This document shows, piece by piece, positions 23,318 through 34,689 of a stretch of DNA of 64,000 bases (position 1 is the first letter of the stretch; each line of letters begins with the position of its first letter). The position numbers and the translations under genes were made by a program. The stretch is from Adiantum capillus-veneris (taxonomy: Eukaryota > Streptophyta > Polypodiopsida > Polypodiales > Pteridaceae), in contig CM043959.1 of the NCBI GenBank assembly GCA_014529385.2, positions 87,428,529-87,492,528 on the forward strand. The letters are read 5' to 3'. Under the pieces are notes generated by a model that was not told the origin of the DNA, did no database searches, and saw nothing but the letters and a program-made list of their open reading frames with translations.

Positions 23318-24989
23318 CTAAGATAGCGAACTAGTTGGGTTGACGATTTCTTGTGAAGTTGTTGTCTTTCTTGTATTGTGGAGAGGGTTTCTGTTCCTAG
23401 GTGGTTCATGGGTGGACTGAGGTTGTGGTGCTAGAGGGGGGGAAATGGGATTGGGGGGGGGGGGGGGGGGGGATTTAATGGGGCAGTTCTTTAAAAAATT
23501 CCCCTTAGCCCCACAAAGGAAATAGGATCTTGGCAGGTACTTATAGGTAAGGGGCTGCTCCAATCTCTCGCCATCGTCGGTTAGGATGTCTGTAGATGAG
23601 GGGAGGTCGAAAGAAATGTCCATCTCGACGAGCACTCGAGGGTGCCAAGACATGATGTAGTCTAAACAAGGAAAAACTTCCAGCACTTTGCCAAGCTTGG
23701 AGCCGATGATGCCCGAGTGAGAGTGATAGTGCATGGGTAGGTTGGGGAACTCGACTCAAACTGAGTAGTTATTAGAGTAGAGCGCTCAGGGTTGAACTCC
23801 TTGTTCCATCTAAAGAGACTTAGGGGGGAGGATTTGAGAATCCATTGCTCGTAGCTAGCACATTGAGTGCCATCTCAACAATTATAAACACAAATAAGTA
23901 GGGGGGGGAGGGGGGATTTAATGGGGTAGTTCTTGACAAAATGCCCCTTAGCCCCACAATGGAAATAGGATGTGGCAGGTACTTATAGGTAAGTGGTTGC
24001 TCCAATCTCTCGCCATCGTCGGTTAGGATGTGTGTAGCTGAGGGGAGGTTGAAAGAAATGTCCATCTCGACGAGCACTTGAGGGTGCCAAGACAGGATGT
24101 AGTCTGCCCAAGAAAGAACTTCCAGCACTTTGCCAAGCTTGGAGCCGACGATGCCTGAGTGAGAGTAATAGTGCATGGGCAGGTTGGGGAACTCGACTCA
24201 AATTGAGCAGTTATTAGAGTAGAGCGCTCAGGGTTGAACTCCTTGTTCCATCTAAAGAGACTTAGGGGGGATGACTTGAGAATCCATTACTCGTAGCTAG
24301 CACATTGAGTGCCATCTCAACGGTTCTAAACACAAATAAGTAGTGACCTTTAGCCAAGGTCTAAATGGTCTCAATCTCTGTTCTAATGGAGCCCCACTGA
24401 GCCTTGATCCAAGCCCCAAGGGTGTCTTTTGGGGGTCTGGGATCAGCTAGGAGAACAATCAAGCCTTGGGACCCTGCTGGACTTTTCGAATTTGTGCGGA
24501 GGGGAGAGCGACAGAGGGCTTATGTCTTCCAATTGGTGAGGTGCTCCTTCCAATAGGGCCTTCACTTTCTTCGTCGAAAAGGTTTTGGGGTAGAAGATCT
24601 TCTTCTCGAGGGGGAGTCGTTGAAGTAGCAGCTTTATTTGCTATTGATGTGACCTCAGGATGTTGCATGCCATTGAGCTCGTCGAAGGTGAAGGGGGGGG
24701 GGAGGGGGGGCTACTTTGAGCTTCTGCACTATCTCCGCGGGTAGGGCTTCCATGACCTCTCTATAGAGTGCAAAGGGAAACAGGGGAGGTCCGTCATGGT
24801 TGATTAAATTGCTTCGTACGAGTGATCGATTGGGCACGGGTTTTGAGGGGTGCATGTAGAGTCATGAGTGTGATAATGAGGGAAGTGACATTGTCCCCTC
24901 CCTCCGGGGATGGGAGTGTGCCTAGGGTTTAGAGGTGGAGCGCTAGGCCTAGGGTTTTTAAAACTCTCTCTTATCCCTCTAGTAGCCAA
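23318..24989 (-). pseudogene. LINE ORF1-like region with a zinc knuckle
   Basis: Minus-strand text is Pro-rich at first (24989-24459), then has the block WHPRVLVEMDISFDLPS and a single zinc-knuckle-like CGAKGNFLKNC (about 23490-23530) followed by a long Pro-rich tail. This layout is typical of plant L1 ORF1. Part of it is present twice in tandem. Confidence 0.72.
23455..24343. repeat. About 442-bp tandem duplication within LINE ORF1
   Basis: TACTTATAGGTAAG occurs at 23538 and 23980. Similar sequence extends from the G-runs (23455 and 23899) to AACACAAATAAGTAG (about 23900 and 24341). The copies differ by scattered substitutions, so the event is not very recent. The G-run at 23453-23472 marks one border. 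Confidence 0.88.
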
Positions 24990-25030
24990 TTTTTCTTTCC
25001 AAAGGCCTTACCACATTTCAACTACCATAC

Positions 25031-25393
25031 GATAATAGACTGCTTTTACAGGGTCACACAACTATTAGCTGATTGATGACTCATCACCCACCCACTAACA
25101 ATTCATTGCAAACAGAGAAGCCCCTAAAAGAAACATATAATAGACTACTTTTATAGATCTAAAAAAGACAACTTTTATTACATCTTGCTTACAAAATGTG
25201 ATGTCTCTGCTGTACAATTGATAGATACTGCAGAACTTTTCTCCATTCGGTGCGAGCCCCCACCTAAAGAAGAAGAAGAAGGAGAAGAAGAAGAAGAGAC
25301 GCAATGGTTTTCTTCTTCCTCCTCTCTCGTAGGACACACATTCAGGCCGAACCCATGATCATGTGAGCACGTTTCTTCCACAGGGCTTCCGCC
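25031..25393 (+). promoter_or_regulatory. Upstream and 5' leader region of the F-box/kelch gene
   Basis: The region holds an imperfect repeat (ATAATAGACTGCTTTTA near 25031 and ATAATAGACTACTTTTA near 25137), weak TATA-like bases near 25133 and a GAA-rich tract at 25267-25298. A three-codon uORF (ATG ATC ATG TGA, 25355-25366) lies in frame with the main ORF and stops 27 nt before its ATG. The promoter position is not established by sequence alone. Confidence 0.45.
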
Positions 25394-27508
25394 ATGCTCG
25401 ACGGCCAGGGTTGCCTACTTCCTGTGCGCCATTTTCACAGCGAGGACTCCCCCGTCATGATCTCGTCTTTGTCAGGTCGCTACCCGACCTGTCGTGCAGA
25501 AGCTGTAGCTGAAACCAACCCTAATTCAAGCGCCAACCCCCAAGCTCACCATAGCCAAGAGTTTTGCTCTTGGTCTCTTGTGCAGGAATCTAACCCATGT
25601 GAACTTCTTGACCTCAGCATTAGCAGGTCTTGCAATAGCTCGCCTGTTCCATTTGAAGAGGCTGACACCACACAGGCATCGGATAACAATGTTGTGCTTG
25701 TAAAGGAGGGTACCAGATCTTCCACTCCGTCAGATTTTGATTGCTTATCAACTAGCCCAAGCAGATCTGCACTGGCGTTTCCTCCTCCTTCACCTGCACA
25801 GGAGGTAGAGGCAGCTCCTGCACAGTCAAGGAGCAGCAATGGTGAGCTCGAAGGAGTGGTGACAAGCCATTGCGTGTTTGCAGAGGCTGATTCTAGATCA
25901 GCAGACTTCAGCAGATCTGTGCAGGAAGAGGGCAGCTCTTCCAAGGCTTTATGTGGGAATGAAATGCATATGGAGTTTGCAGAGGCTGCATCAAGCAGTG
26001 TGGTAAGTAAAAAGGAAGGCTTGAACAGAAGTGTGGGTGATGGAAGTGAGTCTAGAAGGGGAATTATAGCTTTGTGTAACTGTGGTCAGGATTGTTCAGA
26101 TGGCACGGAGAGAAGCACTGGGTTTGTACATCCTGGCACACCTCAGAATGTTAGCAGTGATAAAGAGAGCCAAAGACAACTTTTAGGGTCAGTATGCTCA
26201 TCAAAGGACTCCATCAACTCAGAAGAGATGGAAGAAGACTGTTTAGAAACTGTGAACGCAGAAAGGATTCATATAGAGCATGGTTCATTCGAGCTTTTAG
26301 CTGGGCACGGTCTCAGCGCTCCATGCCAAGGTGGAAAGGGCTGCAAGAAGATGAGACTCAGTATTCAGACATCTAGTGATACTTTAGCAGGAGGCACATC
26401 AATTAGTGCACCGGAGGAAATGGCACATAGTCCAGCAGAGAGAACAGTAAATACTTACTTCCCAGGTCTAATGGATGACGCTGCTCTCAGATGTCTTGCT
26501 TTTGTTGCTCTTTCTGATCTTGGCAGATTGTCTAGGGTGGCTACACCCTTCAGAGACCTTGTTAAGAGTCGGCTTATCTTGAAACTGCGCCAAATGTATG
26601 GCATGGTTGAGCATTTGGTCTTCACTTATGCAAGCGGTCCTTCCAATTGGACAGCATATGATGTAAATCGGAATGTGTGGACGACTTTACCGCCTGCTAA
26701 TGAGGATAGTGTTTTTCTTGGTTCAGACAAAGAGTCACTTTCTGCTGGCACGCAAGTATTGTGGTTTGGTAATAGGCTGTTCGACTTTGTATATTACAGG
26801 TACGACCTGGTCACTAACAGTTGGGATATGGGACCTCCTATGATAAATCCTCGATGTTTGTTTGCATCGGCAAGCTTTGGTGATTTTGCATATGTTGCAG
26901 GCGGGTTTGGGCCTGCTAATGACAGTGGAGCATTGACAATCTTGAGTAGTGCAGAGAAATACGATTCGCTGACCGGTCAATGGGAAGCTCTTCCCCCCAT
27001 GTCCACACCTAGGCAAAAGTGTGCAGGTTTTTTCATGGATGGAAAGTTTCATGTTATTGGTGGGAGAGATGCAAACCACCAACCTATCATGAGTGGGGAG
27101 GAGTACAATCCTGTCACAGGTGCGTGGAGGACCATACCAGACATGTATTTTGCACCAGCGGTTCATCGTAGGGACATGGTCAACCCTCCTCCTCCTTTAG
27201 TAGCAGTTGTTAATAATCAGCTGTACGCAGTGGAAACCACTACCAATGCCTTGAAAATCTACAACAAGCAAATTAACACATGGACTAATTTGGGCTATCT
27301 TCCTGTTCCAGCAGATTTTCGTAATGGATGGGGTATTGCTTTTAAGGGCCTTGGAGATACATTATTTGTTTTGGGAGATCGGCAGGGTATTGCAGCATTT
27401 GGCTGGCGGCCTGGACCTAGTGTTGCAGTACCGAATTGGCAACTTCTTTCTCATAGAGCAAGGGGAGTGAACAGCTTTCTTTACAACTGTGCTGTGATGA
27501 CATGCTAA
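25394..27508 (+). CDS. F-box/kelch-repeat protein
   Basis: A single uninterrupted frame encodes 704 residues. The ATG at 25394 is the first after an in-frame TGA at 25364. Residues 1-350 are Ser-, Glu- and Gly-rich with no recognised fold. An F-box begins at PGLMDDAALRCLAF (residue 357) and ends near 396. A kelch-type propeller follows: WTAYDVNRNVW near 418, YVAGGFGP near 498, FHVIGGRD near 552 and later blades to the C-terminus. Such proteins serve as substrate receptors of SCF (Skp1-cullin-F-box) ubiquitin ligases: the F-box binds the Skp1-like subunit and the propeller binds the target. The F-box and kelch part matches the plant kelch F-box family that includes Arabidopsis At1g74510 and At5g60570, which as I recall are much shorter. 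The long N-terminal extension is the odd feature. Substrate unknown. Confidence 0.93.
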   Translation: MLDGQGCLLPVRHFHSEDSPVMISSLSGRYPTCRAEAVAETNPNSSANPQAHHSQEFCSWSLVQESNPCELLDLSISRSCNSSPVPFEEADTTQASDNNVVLVKEGTRSSTPSDFDCLSTSPSRSALAFPPPSPAQEVEAAPAQSRSSNGELEGVVTSHCVFAEADSRSADFSRSVQEEGSSSKALCGNEMHMEFAEAASSSVVSKKEGLNRSVGDGSESRRGIIALCNCGQDCSDGTERSTGFVHPGTPQNVSSDKESQRQLLGSVCSSKDSINSEEMEEDCLETVNAERIHIEHGSFELLAGHGLSAPCQGGKGCKKMRLSIQTSSDTLAGGTSISAPEEMAHSPAERTVNTYFPGLMDDAALRCLAFVALSDLGRLSRVATPFRDLVKSRLILKLRQMYGMVEHLVFTYASGPSNWTAYDVNRNVWTTLPPANEDSVFLGSDKESLSAGTQVLWFGNRLFDFVYYRYDLVTNSWDMGPPMINPRCLFASASFGDFAYVAGGFGPANDSGALTILSSAEKYDSLTGQWEALPPMSTPRQKCAGFFMDGKFHVIGGRDANHQPIMSGEEYNPVTGAWRTIPDMYFAPAVHRRDMVNPPPPLVAVVNNQLYAVETTTNALKIYNKQINTWTNLGYLPVPADFRNGWGIAFKGLGDTLFVLGDRQGIAAFGWRPGPSVAVPNWQLLSHRARGVNSFLYNCAVMTC

Positions 27509-30007
27509 ACTCATTTCTTTGCTCAGTTACTTCTTCTTCGGAAGGATCTCTTTCACTTGCTTTCAAGCCCATATGCATGATGTACGCTAAAGAGCTTCAC
27601 AGCAATTTCAGACGGTACTATCGCAGGCGGTTTCAGAGTCGCAGCAACAAAAGTTGTGCCTAAAGTGGCACTTATCTAGGGTAGCATTGGAGCAGTAAGA
27701 TAAATCAAAGCAGATTGTATGTGCTCTAAGAGGGCACTTATCATGGATATCGGGTCTTTTATCTTTGTTGTTTTCTGGTATTCTGATGGACATATGTGTG
27801 CTCTTATCCCACAAAAGAGCTGAAAAGCATTATATTATTATGTACAAAATGGTATTGCTCTTGTATAAATCACTCTATCTTGATTGTGTGTGCACAATTT
27901 GTGTGCTTGGCATCACTGCGTGCATGCACATATCTGTAGATAGATGTGGATTGCAGGCTGACTTGAATTGTAGGGTCTTCTTTTGCAAAGGTGTTAATGA
28001 GCTTGACTCTGCAGGTAAAAGGCTCTTGATCTGAAACATTTTAGTGATGTCTCTGTTGTGAAGTGGTTGATCAATGCTGGGGCAGTGTTTGAGAATTCCG
28101 TCAATGGTAAGGTTTTGACCTTAACTCCTAAGGATACATGTAGGTGGAAAGTTGTACTTCATGTCGTTGAGCACATTATGAGACGCTATTTGTAGTACAT
28201 TCTTTACATATGGGCAATGGTGTGGAGCTGTATAATAATGTGGACCTCCAGTCAGGATATCTACATGCACATGCAGGGAATGTCGGCAAGTACAGTTAAG
28301 TCCTAGCCCTAGCCCATGTATGCACTGTTTCAGGTGCGTCTTCTGCGAGAGACAAATTTAATTTAAGGTCAAGGAGGATGATTTGAAGATTTATGAGTGC
28401 GTTCTGGTGTCCATCTGTGCGTGTTTGGTGGCCTCATTGATGATGCCCTTTGATTCATCTCCAATTTACAAGTTTCATCGAGTTGGCAGCAAAGTTATTG
28501 ATGTTGTACCGTCAATAGTGATGAGGACCTTACAAAAACTATAGAGTTCTTTCATGCTTGTGGATAAGGGCAGTTTTGCGTGGAGGCAAGGCCTAGGTCA
28601 GCGTAACTCTGCCTCCCCTTGCGGGCGAATTTGCTTAGACGTGTGGAAACTGCTGTTAGCAGACTTGTGTATAACCATGTCGATGGTTTCTTATGTTTGC
28701 TTTAACTAGAATGCTAAAAAGTGGCCTAAGGATTTGTCTATGCCCATTTATAGGTAACTTAACCTTCATATGTGATGATTTGTGCCTTCTTAAGGAAGGC
28801 TTTTATTAGAAGTGTCCCAACAGTTGAGAACCAAGAACTCTTGTGCAAGATGAAATTTCATATGTTAAAACAGATGTGAGATAGCCGGTGTAAGGTCTTT
28901 GGAAATGATTTTCCTTACAGGCTCGCGACGAAAGGGTGTTCATGTAAGTTTAACAGATTGCAAGCTATTTTGATTTTGAAATTCTGTTGTCATGTGTATT
29001 TCATGCATCTTTAGGCCTGAAACCGAGTTGCATATAAGCAATGTGCGTTTACTTTTTGTGGTCTTTGCTAGTGGCTTTACCAATCATATGTACAAGGAGG
29101 GCAAGTGTGAAAGTTCTTTCTTCCATCTTACGAGTGATTGGGAATGGAGAAAGTTCAGTTTCTTTTTTTCTTTTTGCTTTTTAGATCAATAATTGGAGTC
29201 AGGTCTCTGTGTTTCCTTTGCGCTTTTGGTCACACTTTTGGCCTCGATTACAATTGCCCGAACCTTCCGTGCAGTGTGGGTGCAATGCCGACGATCATTA
29301 TTAATCATTTTTGTTATTCCGAAGGTTTTTGGGAAGTTTTAAGTGTCCCTATTGGAGATATGGTCCACAAGGTGGTATGGAATAGTTTTCCGAATTGTCT
29401 ATGGTATTTCCAATGAGGTGTATCTGTGGACCAAGGGATGTTGAAATTGTGGTTTTCTTCTGTTGATTGCAAAAGAAAACATCGCTTGCCTTGAGATGGT
29501 GATTGTACAACTCTGCTTCAACCAATTGTCTCGCTCCCTTGTAAATAACTTTGGGTTGTGATTGGCTTTCAGAATGTTTCTGTGTTCAAGGCTTTCGAGA
29601 GTAGTAGTGAACTTTTTTGGTTGTGGTCTAGAAGTTTGAATACTCTTGTACTGCATAGTTGCAACCGTGTTGCATTTGCTTTGCTCGCCCAATAATGCCT
29701 ATGTCTCAATGGTAATGAAGTGTGCTTGCACACATAGGTTTTGAGAGTTAAACACCCATGCTTTCGATAGGCTTTAGCCATTGGCCAAGTACTATCTATA
29801 TTTGACTTGACCATGTAGCTAAGAGCTCGTAAATGTCCTTAGGTTTGGAGTGTCTGCAATTTTAACATTGGTGTTACTATTGTTTTGTTTGCAGAATTTT
29901 ATGGTTCTCCATAGATAACAAGTTAAAGGAGTTATGCACGGTTAAGTCATATTAGCCTCGATGTAGCTCTAGAAAAATTTGCAGAATGCATGCACACCAA
30001 GTGAACA
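27509..30007. other. Downstream of the F-box/kelch gene; no gene seen
   Basis: The first few hundred bases are presumably 3' UTR. No further exon, ORF with motifs or RNA gene was recognised. A segment near 29790-29850 (TTGACTTGACCATG...) resembles 34121-34180 on the other side of the LINE at 30846-33790. Confidence 0.4.
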
Positions 30008-30092
30008 TAACAGGTGACTATTATTACAATCACTTGAGTGACTACTATTATGATCACTTGAATGACCTACATGAGTGACTACTATTGGGGGC
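30008..30092. repeat. Short minisatellite, about 28-bp unit, three copies
   Basis: TGACTATTATTACAATCACTTGAG is followed by two variant copies containing TGACTACTATTA or TGACTACTATTGG. Confidence 0.7.
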
Positions 30093-30554
30093 TGTTGAAA
30101 ATGTTTGTTTGATGTGTGTGTAGATATGTGCATGGTAGGAGCAAATGTAGTCAATTGTGGTACCTTCTTGTTAGGCTTCTAGCTATCCTTGTCGGAACTA
30201 GTTCCGATGGTCATTTTGCTTCCAAATTTTAAAAACCTGTGGTGGAGTGGGTCTTTCTCATTCTAAGGTCTTGAATGTGCTATTTGCAAGTTATTGTGTG
30301 CTTTGAAGTGGAGGTTTAAGTGATGTTGATGTGCATCAAAATTTTGCCCCTTAATTACTTTGCTGTGTAGGTCTTGAATGAAGATGTAAGGTGAAACATT
30401 GCTGTCATTTGTTCCATTTTGTTCTAGATTTTGTAGTTTGAGCTTGTTCTTTTTTCCTTCGTTCTATATATTCTTACCAAATCCTAGAATTGGTAGCTTT
30501 AAGCCTTTTAGCGTTTTTGAAGGTAAATTGTAAATGAGGTCGAATTGAGATTGC

Positions 30555-30556
<2 letters not shown>

Positions 30557-30619
<63 letters not shown>
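30557..30619. repeat. (AG)n microsatellite
   Basis: Perfect AG run of about 63 bases. Confidence 0.97.
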
Positions 30620-30621
<2 letters not shown>

Positions 30622-30845
30622 CTAATTTGTTATATGTCATCCCTTTTCTTGTGCTAAGCATGGGGCTACATGTGACCTTTGAGCTTGCCAAGCTTTGCAT
30701 CCCTCGTCCCACACGTCAGCCTACTCCATAACTAAATTGCAATAACACATGGTATGGCCATAGAGGCATGGCTTGTGCGTATGTGCATGCATGTATGTGT
30801 ATGCACTTGCTTATCTTTCGCATAAGGCGTTCCACGGGTTGATTT

Positions 30846-33790
30846 ATGATGTTATTCCTCCATTGGTTGCCCAATTCCATCTTGATCCTCATATTGCTTG
30901 GTGTAACTGTTGCGTGTGTACAAAGTGTAATTCAGAATTATGGCAAGCATTACACGCTTCAATTACGTGGTGATGTTGAGGACGCTAAACATGTTTATCA
31001 ACAACTCCAACTCTTTGCTGACACACGTTTATTGTTTGAAAGTGAATCGAAACTTTTTGCACGATGTGTCTCAAAAAAAAAATTTAAGCATTTGCACCAT
31101 TCAAGGGCTTGTCAAACCATTAAGAGGGTTATGCTCCAATCAGGTTTTTGGACAACTTCAATACATGAGCTTGTGGATGTCATGGTTTTCCATTTTGGGA
31201 ATGTCTTTGCTCCTCCTTTGACCTCTGCTGAAGTTCTTCATGCACGCCAACTTTTGTTATCTACGATGCTTTCGACTATCTCGCCTCAAGATGCTCTAGC
31301 AATGGAGGTGAATTTTAAAGAAAATGAATTGCACTCATCATTACTTGCTCTCTGCCGATGGTGTTTCCTTGGTTGGGATGGGTTCACTATGGAAATTTTT
31401 ATATCCTTTTGGGAGTCTTTAAAACAATCTTTGCTTTACATGATGAATGTTGCGTGGTCTAAATAGAATTTGCTACTATTTGGGAAAGAGGTTTTGCTGA
31501 AATTATTGCCTAAACAAGCGCTTTGGCAGTTCTCACATTGACAAACAATTACTCTTATGCCGATTATTTATAAAATCTTGGCTACAATGATTTTTTATCG
31601 TATCAAAGAACCTCTTATTGTGGGTATCCATTCAACGAAGTACGGCTTCATCCCTCGTCAACAAATTTTGGATAATCTGGCTAATGTATTGATTGGAATG
31701 GAATATGCCAAATATACATAGCATGATGTACTTGTAATGCAAGTAGACATTGAAAAAGCCTTTGATACGCTACAATTGGATTTCATTGCCGCCACAATGT
31801 GGGCCCTTGGATTCAGTCCGAGTTGGTCAACGCTGTATATTTTTTGTATGCTCACAATACGTCTTCAGGCCTACTTGATGGTGAGCTGACTGAACCTTGG
31901 CCTCTTGGATGCTCTGTCAAGCAGGGTTGCCCACTCAGTGCCTTGTTGTATGCCATTGCCACTCACCCCTTGTTGCATTTGGATCTCTTGACTTTGCTTG
32001 GTCGTCTTCATGGGTTGAAATTACCCTTTGGGAATGACTTTAGTGGGCGAGCTTATGCCGATGACTCGTTGTTCATGTCCCGCAACAACCATGATGATGT
32101 ACGAGAGATTATGTAGGCATTGGATACATTCAGTCTGGCAGTGGGTCTTAAGGTTAACTTTTGGAAATCCAAACTCATGCCCCTTAGTGCATGTAACTAG
32201 CATCCTCTTGTGGCCTGACAAAATTCTTAATTCCCATGTGGTTGTTAGAAACCCTGGGAATCCTATTGGCTGGCAAGTAACCAATACTCAGCAAGTGGAG
32301 TCATGCATCGCCTCAATGTCAAATTGCATTATTGCAAACCGTCTACATGGCCGTTACATGTTCGACTTCGTATTGTCCAGAGCATCATGATGGCATATGT
32401 TCAATTTTACTTGTCGTTTTGCATTGCCTCCTTCTCACCTCTCCTTGCTTATGTTTGATATTGTATCTCATTTATGGTGCACTAGTACTCACAGAAAGGC
32501 CTCTGTTTGTTATCAATGGAGAAACTTTGCACTCCGAAGCGTTTGCCGTCATGCTTTAGCGAGGAAGGACATGTTATTGCCTACTCTTGCACAACAGTCT
32601 CAGCCATGGACAATTATGATTGCTGCGCTATGTCACCATGCTACCACTTCTACCTTTGGTCACTAGCAGACTTCCCTTTGGGAGATTGTGTTTGGCAGGA
32701 TGGTTGGCTAGATTTCTAGTTGCTTGGTGACCTCTAGTTTTCTCTTTGATTGGAAGCCATTACAAATCATCTTTCTTGGCATGGCAGACAACAAACGGAT
32801 GGGAATTCGTTGCGCTTGGAAAGCATTCACTAGAGTAGGGCATTCTCTCTTACTCTTGCTCACTAGTCGCCTCGCTAGGCATACTTTCCTCCATGCTGAG
32901 GCATACGCATGGTGGATGATGTGGTGGATTCAATATGCTTCCTTTTTCTCAGACAGATGCACGCTTTGCGTTGGGCATGCATTATCGTTAGATTTGGAGT
33001 GCGCTTGAGCATATGCTGGTTGTTTTCCTCCCCATTTCGCCACTAGCCAGTGGATGCCGTATAACGGATTGGACTTTATGGGCCACTCCTCTTGATGCCA
33101 TTTTTGCCTACAACAGTCTTGGCTGGCTTGATTGTAATGTGCTTTGGTCTTTGCATAAATTTGATCAATGGTGGAGACAGGCTCTCATTGCAATTTGGAA
33201 GTGCCACTTGCCTCTTAAGGAGTGTCTGTTTCTTTGGCATTGTTTGTTGGGAGTTCTCTCAGTTGGAACTCTCCTTGCGGCGCGTCGTATTAGCTCTTCT
33301 CATTGTGTCAAATGTTTCGCGGGTGATGAGACTTTCAAACTTCTGCTTTGGGATTGTTGCCTCACTAGGGCTTTCCTTGACCGCATATATGCCAGTATGC
33401 GCCTCCGATTTTTCTCAGCGATTTTCCACAAACGATTCTAGGTTTTTGGTAGACTCCCAACTTCTCCTCAACAATTTGTGATCTTCTTCACTTGGGTTAG
33501 ATTTTGGTCGCTATGGTCTTTGTGGCGCCAACGCAATTTTCACATGTTCCATCAACAGGTTGAGGATCCTTTCTCCTCCGTTCAAGATTTCGCTTAGGCA
33601 ATCTTTACATTTCGCATTTGATGTTGGGGAAATATCCCCAGACATCTTACAACTCTTTTATGTTTTCTTTTAGAGCTTTCACATCACGGAACACTTCTGT
33701 GTTTCTCCCTTTGTATCTGATCTTTTCAGTGGTTTCCCTCATTTTGAGGTTTCCAACTTGTAAATTAATCAAAACAGATTTACAAAAAAA
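30846..33790 (+). mobile_element. L1-like LINE, 5'-truncated and decayed
   Basis: Plus-strand coding text runs over many frames. It begins in the linker before RT (DTRLLFESESKLFARCVSKK) and reaches RT with ALWQFSH/TLMPIIYKILATM, then [31 protein letters not shown] and the catalytic YADDSLF near 32053. The end carries a zinc-binding RT tail (WKCHLPLKECLFLWHCLL, then CVKCFAGDETF, 33190-33345). A short A-run at 33783-33792 may be the poly(A) tail. The endonuclease is absent, so the copy is 5'-truncated. Stops lie near 31464, 32114 and 33010. Confidence 0.87.
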
Positions 33791-34250
33791 AAGTGTGTGT
33801 GTGCACTGCGCGCATGTTTCGGGCGGGGGGGAGGGGGAGGGGGGGATTCTTTTTGTATATGGTACCCTAGCTTGCTCAATACACTAGTGCACTCCGCTCC
33901 AATGTGTCCGACTCATTTTATAAAGTCTCTTAACTCTGAGCTTCTTCCCTGGGCTCTCATGTATAACGTTTCTTTCTGATTCAAAATCACAACGTGCTTA
34001 TGGTAAGGAAAAACGAGAGGCTCCTTTTGCACTTCCATTTATGCACTCTGTCAGCTTCTTAGAAGTGAAGCGTGTGCCTAGAATGTCAGAGAATTTGATC
34101 ATTGGTTGTGTAGCTAATTGTATTGACTTGACCATGCATTAATAGCTCTTGAATGTCCTTGGGTATCAATTTTTACATTTCTCAACATCGACTATTGTAT
34201 TAGGCTACTTTGTTTTTTTTCTCTCGTCTTTGTTGATTTAAATCTGCGTT
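33791..34250. other. Unassigned spacer with a G-rich stretch
   Basis: A GGGCGGGGGGGAGGGGGAGG stretch lies near 33820-33846. Bases 34121-34180 resemble 29790-29850. No gene was seen. Confidence 0.4.
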
Positions 34251-34625
34251 TGTTGTTCAATCATGCAATCTAATTTCTTTACTTGTTGAAAAGGATACTC
34301 ATTCGAAAGAACCATGAAAAACACTCGTTTATTTTTGGATCATAGTAAGTTTATTTTCAATGTTTCTTCCTTGGAATGTTAAAGACGTAGTAAATTCACT
34401 AAATGTGGAGACCTTAAAAGTCCACTTATTGTTCAGCTTTTGTTGTTCAATCATGCAATCAGATTTCTTCACTTGTTGAAAAGGATACTCATTCAAAAGA
34501 ACCATGAAAAATGTTCGTTTATTTTTGCATCACAGTAAGTTTATTTTCAATGTTTCTTCCTATGTTGAAGACCTAGTAAAGTCACTAAATGTGGGGACCT
34601 TAAAAGTCCACTTATTGTTCAACTT
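34251..34625. repeat. Tandem duplication, about 190 bp, two copies
   Basis: TGTTGTTCAATCATGCAATC starts at 34251 and 34441. The similarity runs to CCACTTATTGTTCA at about 34435 and 34621. The copies differ by scattered substitutions and a small deletion. No coding potential was recognised. Confidence 0.93.
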
Positions 34626-34689
34626 AGTAACTCACTAATTTGTGGTTTAGATCTTTAGTGCTTTTAGTTATTTTGCTGTTACTTGACAA

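Larger units (their letters stand above)
21640..24990 (-). mobile_element. L1-type LINE, lacking most of ORF2
   Basis: On the minus strand an ORF1-like region (24989-23318) precedes an ORF2 endonuclease (about 23130-22260) and part of the linker before RT (about 22250-21640). No RT domain was found, so the 3' half is missing. This is unusual, because LINE insertion normally truncates the 5' end; a later deletion is likely. Two tandem duplications lie inside it. Stops and frameshifts are frequent. Confidence 0.78.

Noticed and set aside
25546-25944. 132-codon minus-strand frame opposite the F-box/kelch gene
   Set aside because: It is a shadow of the long plus-strand coding frame and has no motif of its own.
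30846-33790. A host gene for an RNase H-like or zinc protein
   Set aside because: YADD, the RT blocks and the zinc-binding RT tail show that it is a decayed LINE.
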